A stretch of DNA of 64,000 nt from an uncultured Eubacteriales bacterium (GTDB taxonomy: Bacteria > Bacillota > Clostridia > Peptostreptococcales > Anaerovoracaceae): contig CAJTYS010000006.1 in assembly GCA_910583765.1 (NCBI GenBank), forward strand, positions 67,124-131,123. The letters run 5' to 3'. Shown here in pieces: positions 62,553-64,000 of this stretch (positions are counted from its first letter, which is position 1; the number at the start of each line of letters is the position of its first letter). The notes below the pieces were generated by a model, which saw nothing but the letters and a program-made list of their open reading frames with translations, ran no database searches and was not told the DNA's origin. Both the position numbers and the translations under genes were made by a program.

Positions 62553-62596
62553 AAAAAGCCGCCGGATAGGGATGAAGTGAGATGCCGGCGGCTTTC
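62553..62596. terminator. Bidirectional terminator between convergent genes
   Basis: AAAGCCGCCGG (62555-62565) pairs with CCGGCGGCTTT (62585-62595). It serves the aldo/keto reductase on the plus strand and the glyoxalase-like gene on the minus strand. Confidence 0.9.
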
Positions 62597-62640
62597 CCTA
62601 TGAGGTGAGCGCTTATTAAATCAGGACATTCAGCAGATCA

Positions 62641-63006
62641 TTACTTCCGATCAGGAACGATTTCCAGCCAGTATCCATCAGGGTCCTGAATGAAGTAAAT
62701 GCCCATTTCCTGATTTTCAAAACAGATGCAGCCCATTTCCTCGTGGAGCTGGTGAGCCGCCTCATAATCATCTGTCTGAAACGCCAGATGAAATTCACAT
62801 TCTCCCAGATCATATGCCTGCGGGTGCCCTTCCAGGTGAGTCAGCTCCAATTCAAAGTCAGCCGCGTCATTGGCAACATAAACGATGGTGAATCCATCTC
62901 CTGTTTTGCGCCTGGTCTCTTTTAGGCCTAGAGCTTTTTCATAAAAAGCCAGGGATTTGTCCAGATCAGCCACATTATAATTTTCGTGGATCATTTTAAA
63001 TTTCAT
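62641..63006 (-). CDS. VOC-family/lactoylglutathione-lyase-like protein
   Basis: 121 residues with the glyoxalase-I-like fold: MIHENYNVADLDKSLAFYEKALGL, then FELELTHLEGHP, ECEFHLAFQTDD and IYFIQDPDGYWLEIVP. Candidate metal ligands are the N-terminal His, the Glu in ELELT, the His in CEFHLAF and the Glu in YWLEI. The size and ligand set fit glyoxalase I, but other VOC enzymes are possible, as clostridia often lack glutathione. ATG 63006 has AAAGGAA upstream; the longer frame to 63102 is not supported. Confidence 0.88.
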   Translation of the reverse strand: MKFKMIHENYNVADLDKSLAFYEKALGLKETRRKTGDGFTIVYVANDAADFELELTHLEGHPQAYDLGECEFHLAFQTDDYEAAHQLHEEMGCICFENQEMGIYFIQDPDGYWLEIVPDRK

Positions 63007-63164
63007 GTCAGTTCCTTTCCTTTCTGCGATGATAGATGTATTGTACCACATCCAGCTGTTTTCAAAAGCAGAAAATGGAAAAAGGTTTAAGGATTTTTCC
63101 AAAGAACAAAGCGGACCTCACAGATCTCGGTTCTTTGGCTGACTTTTCTGGCGTTCAGCCAAAG

Positions 63165-63196
63165 AAAAAACGACCTGACGCAATTTGGTCGGGCCG
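63165..63196 (-). terminator. Terminator of the hsp20 gene
   Basis: Read on the minus strand, CGACC pairs with GGTCG and TTTTTTC follows. Beyond it, TTCTTTGGCTGA/TCAGCCAAAGAA (63131-63166) makes a second stem with no T-run. Confidence 0.7.
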
Positions 63197-63209
63197 TTTT
63201 TTTTATAGG

Positions 63210-63644
63210 TTACTGAATGGATATCAAGCGTTTCTGGTTTTCCAGCTTCTTTGGTTCTTCTTTTGGTATGGCTAGATGCAGGATCCCATCCTGAAAGGAA
63301 GCTTTGATATCCTCCTCCGTGATGCCATCCCCTACATAAAAGGTTCTGGAACAGGAACCTGTGTACCGTTCCCTATGGATGTAGTTTCCATCCTCATCCT
63401 TGGTGTCCTTGGACTCGTCCTTTTTCGCAGTGATGGTCATATAGCCGTTCTGCAGCTCCGCATTGATGTTCTCCTTAGAGAATCCTGGCAGATCGATGTC
63501 CATTAAATAATTTCCGTCTTTCTCCTGGATGTCGGTTTTCATCATGGCCGGCTGCTGCTTGCTGCTGGTTCTGTTGAAAAACGGATCCTTGAACATCTCA
63601 TCAAATAAATCTAAACCGAAATTTCTTCTTGGCATCATCATCAT
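63210..63644 (-). CDS. Hsp20/alpha-crystallin small heat-shock protein
   Basis: ATP-independent chaperone that holds unfolding proteins. 144 residues with the alpha-crystallin domain: MDIDLPGFSKENINAELQNGYMTI, YIHRERYTGSCSRTFYV, and ASFQDGILHLAIPK, with the C-terminal anchoring ISI near the end. It starts with four Met codons; AGGAGGGG lies before the first. Its promoter overlaps a CIRCE-type operator, so HrcA probably controls it. Confidence 0.93.
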   Translation of the reverse strand: MMMMPRRNFGLDLFDEMFKDPFFNRTSSKQQPAMMKTDIQEKDGNYLMDIDLPGFSKENINAELQNGYMTITAKKDESKDTKDEDGNYIHRERYTGSCSRTFYVGDGITEEDIKASFQDGILHLAIPKEEPKKLENQKRLISIQ

Positions 63645-63736
63645 TTTATACCCCTCCTTATTGTTAAGGCTCGGTTTTGTTTGGCCGAGCCAGTGTAATG
63701 ATGTATGTATTATGTTTCCCCTTTTGGAACAACTAT

Positions 63737-63779
63737 ATGATAACTCTTTTTGTTAGCACTGTCAAGAGGTGAGTGCTAA
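63737..63779 (-). promoter_or_regulatory. hsp20 promoter overlapped by a CIRCE-type HrcA operator
   Basis: Minus-strand TTGACA (63765-63760), 17-base spacer, TATCAT (63742-63737). TTAGCACTG at 63753-63761 and GAGTGCTAA at 63771-63779, nine bases apart, match the CIRCE consensus (TTAGCACTC-N9-GAGTGCTAA) with one change, and the -35 lies within it. Confidence 0.85.
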
Positions 63780-63954
63780 TTTTTCTGATAATTTTTGTGC
63801 AGCCAGTATTTTCAAGGCTTTGCGAGGTTATCATTATCCGCAGTCTTCGGGAGCGGTTCAATGTCAGGGCATCGACAAGCCTTGCCTTTTCGGTACGGAC
63901 CAAAAGAAGAGAACGGAACGCGGCCAATTTGGACTTGCAGGGATGAGAAAAAAA

Positions 63955-63983
63955 TTGAGATTTCCACAGGACTGCGCTATACT
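63955..63983 (+). promoter_or_regulatory. Sigma-A promoter at the right edge
   Basis: TTGAGA (63955-63960), 17-base spacer, TATACT (63978-63983). The gene it drives is outside the window. The gap 63780-63954 shows no gene. Confidence 0.7.
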
Positions 63984-64000
63984 AATATATAGAAACGGAG

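Noticed and set aside
1..64000. CRISPR array, tRNA, rRNA or intact insertion sequence
   Set aside because: No regularly spaced repeats with unique spacers, no cloverleaf or rRNA-like sequence, and no complete transposase with terminal repeats was recognised.

Overview
The window looks like chromosome from a low-to-mid GC, Gram-positive obligate anaerobe of class Clostridia. The evidence is the AGGAGG-type ribosome sites, the many TTGACA/TATAAT promoters, a two-subunit transketolase, ftsEX beside an M23 hydrolase, a CIRCE heat-shock operator, a surface protein with an xPxTG sorting signal, and a 4-hydroxybutyryl-CoA dehydratase operon. The last is typical of amino-acid and C4-acid fermenters, so an Anaerovoracaceae-type organism (Anaerovorax, Aminipila or Emergencia relatives) is plausible. 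That placement is inference. I saw no rRNA, tRNA, CRISPR array or intact insertion sequence.

Layout. 0-9 kb: split transketolase, a PrcB-domain protein, then ftsE-ftsX-M23 hydrolase-recJ-S41 protease. 9-20 kb is accessory: a Ca2+/cation exchanger, a 48-residue ribbon-helix-helix regulator beside 10-bp repeats, a 1543-residue surface adhesin, an AAA-ATPase/nuclease-like protein, a secreted DUF6273 protein and a truncated nuclease-like gene. 20.3-31.1 kb: yerC-like gene, then a compact run of eleven same-strand genes (PPTase, EamA, MBL, recX, tcdA, macro domain, unknown, phosphoesterase, deoB, pdp). It ends in a TetM/EF-G-like GTPase fused to a YacP/Rae1-type NYN endoribonuclease domain. 31.1-38.5 kb: inverted DnaA-box-like sites, a DUF2089/SHOCT trio, a HEGEH protein, an AIM24-family protein, a saccharopine-dehydrogenase-family enzyme, a decayed AAA-ATPase, and a promoter/structured-leader/terminator unit in front of a PBECR4-like gene. 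38.6-48.6 kb: a catabolic operon with a clear sigma-54 promoter (CoA-transferase, DUF805, Nramp-like permease, MDR and SDR dehydrogenases, AbfD, thiolase, Hbd, Crt). 48.7-64 kb: an Ig-like surface protein, CNNM/CorC protein, secA, an Rpn-type nuclease, prfB with its programmed frameshift, tex, a decarboxylase beta subunit, a ferredoxin-like aldo/keto reductase, a glyoxalase-like protein and hsp20.

How they work together. AbfD, Crt, Hbd and thiolase form a complete route from 4-hydroxybutyryl-CoA through crotonyl-CoA and acetoacetyl-CoA to two acetyl-CoA. The CoA-transferase, two dehydrogenases and an Nramp relative lacking the metal motifs probably feed it an imported organic substrate. deoB and pdp form a nucleoside salvage pair. 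ftsE, ftsX and the M23 hydrolase form a divisome peptidoglycan-cleavage module.

The items most worth following up are the GTPase-NYN fusion, the ribbon-helix-helix gene with helically phased repeats upstream of the adhesin, the sigma-54 operon with the atypical Nramp protein, and the structured leader RNA near 37.3 kb. All functions are assigned by reading motifs; no database search was run.
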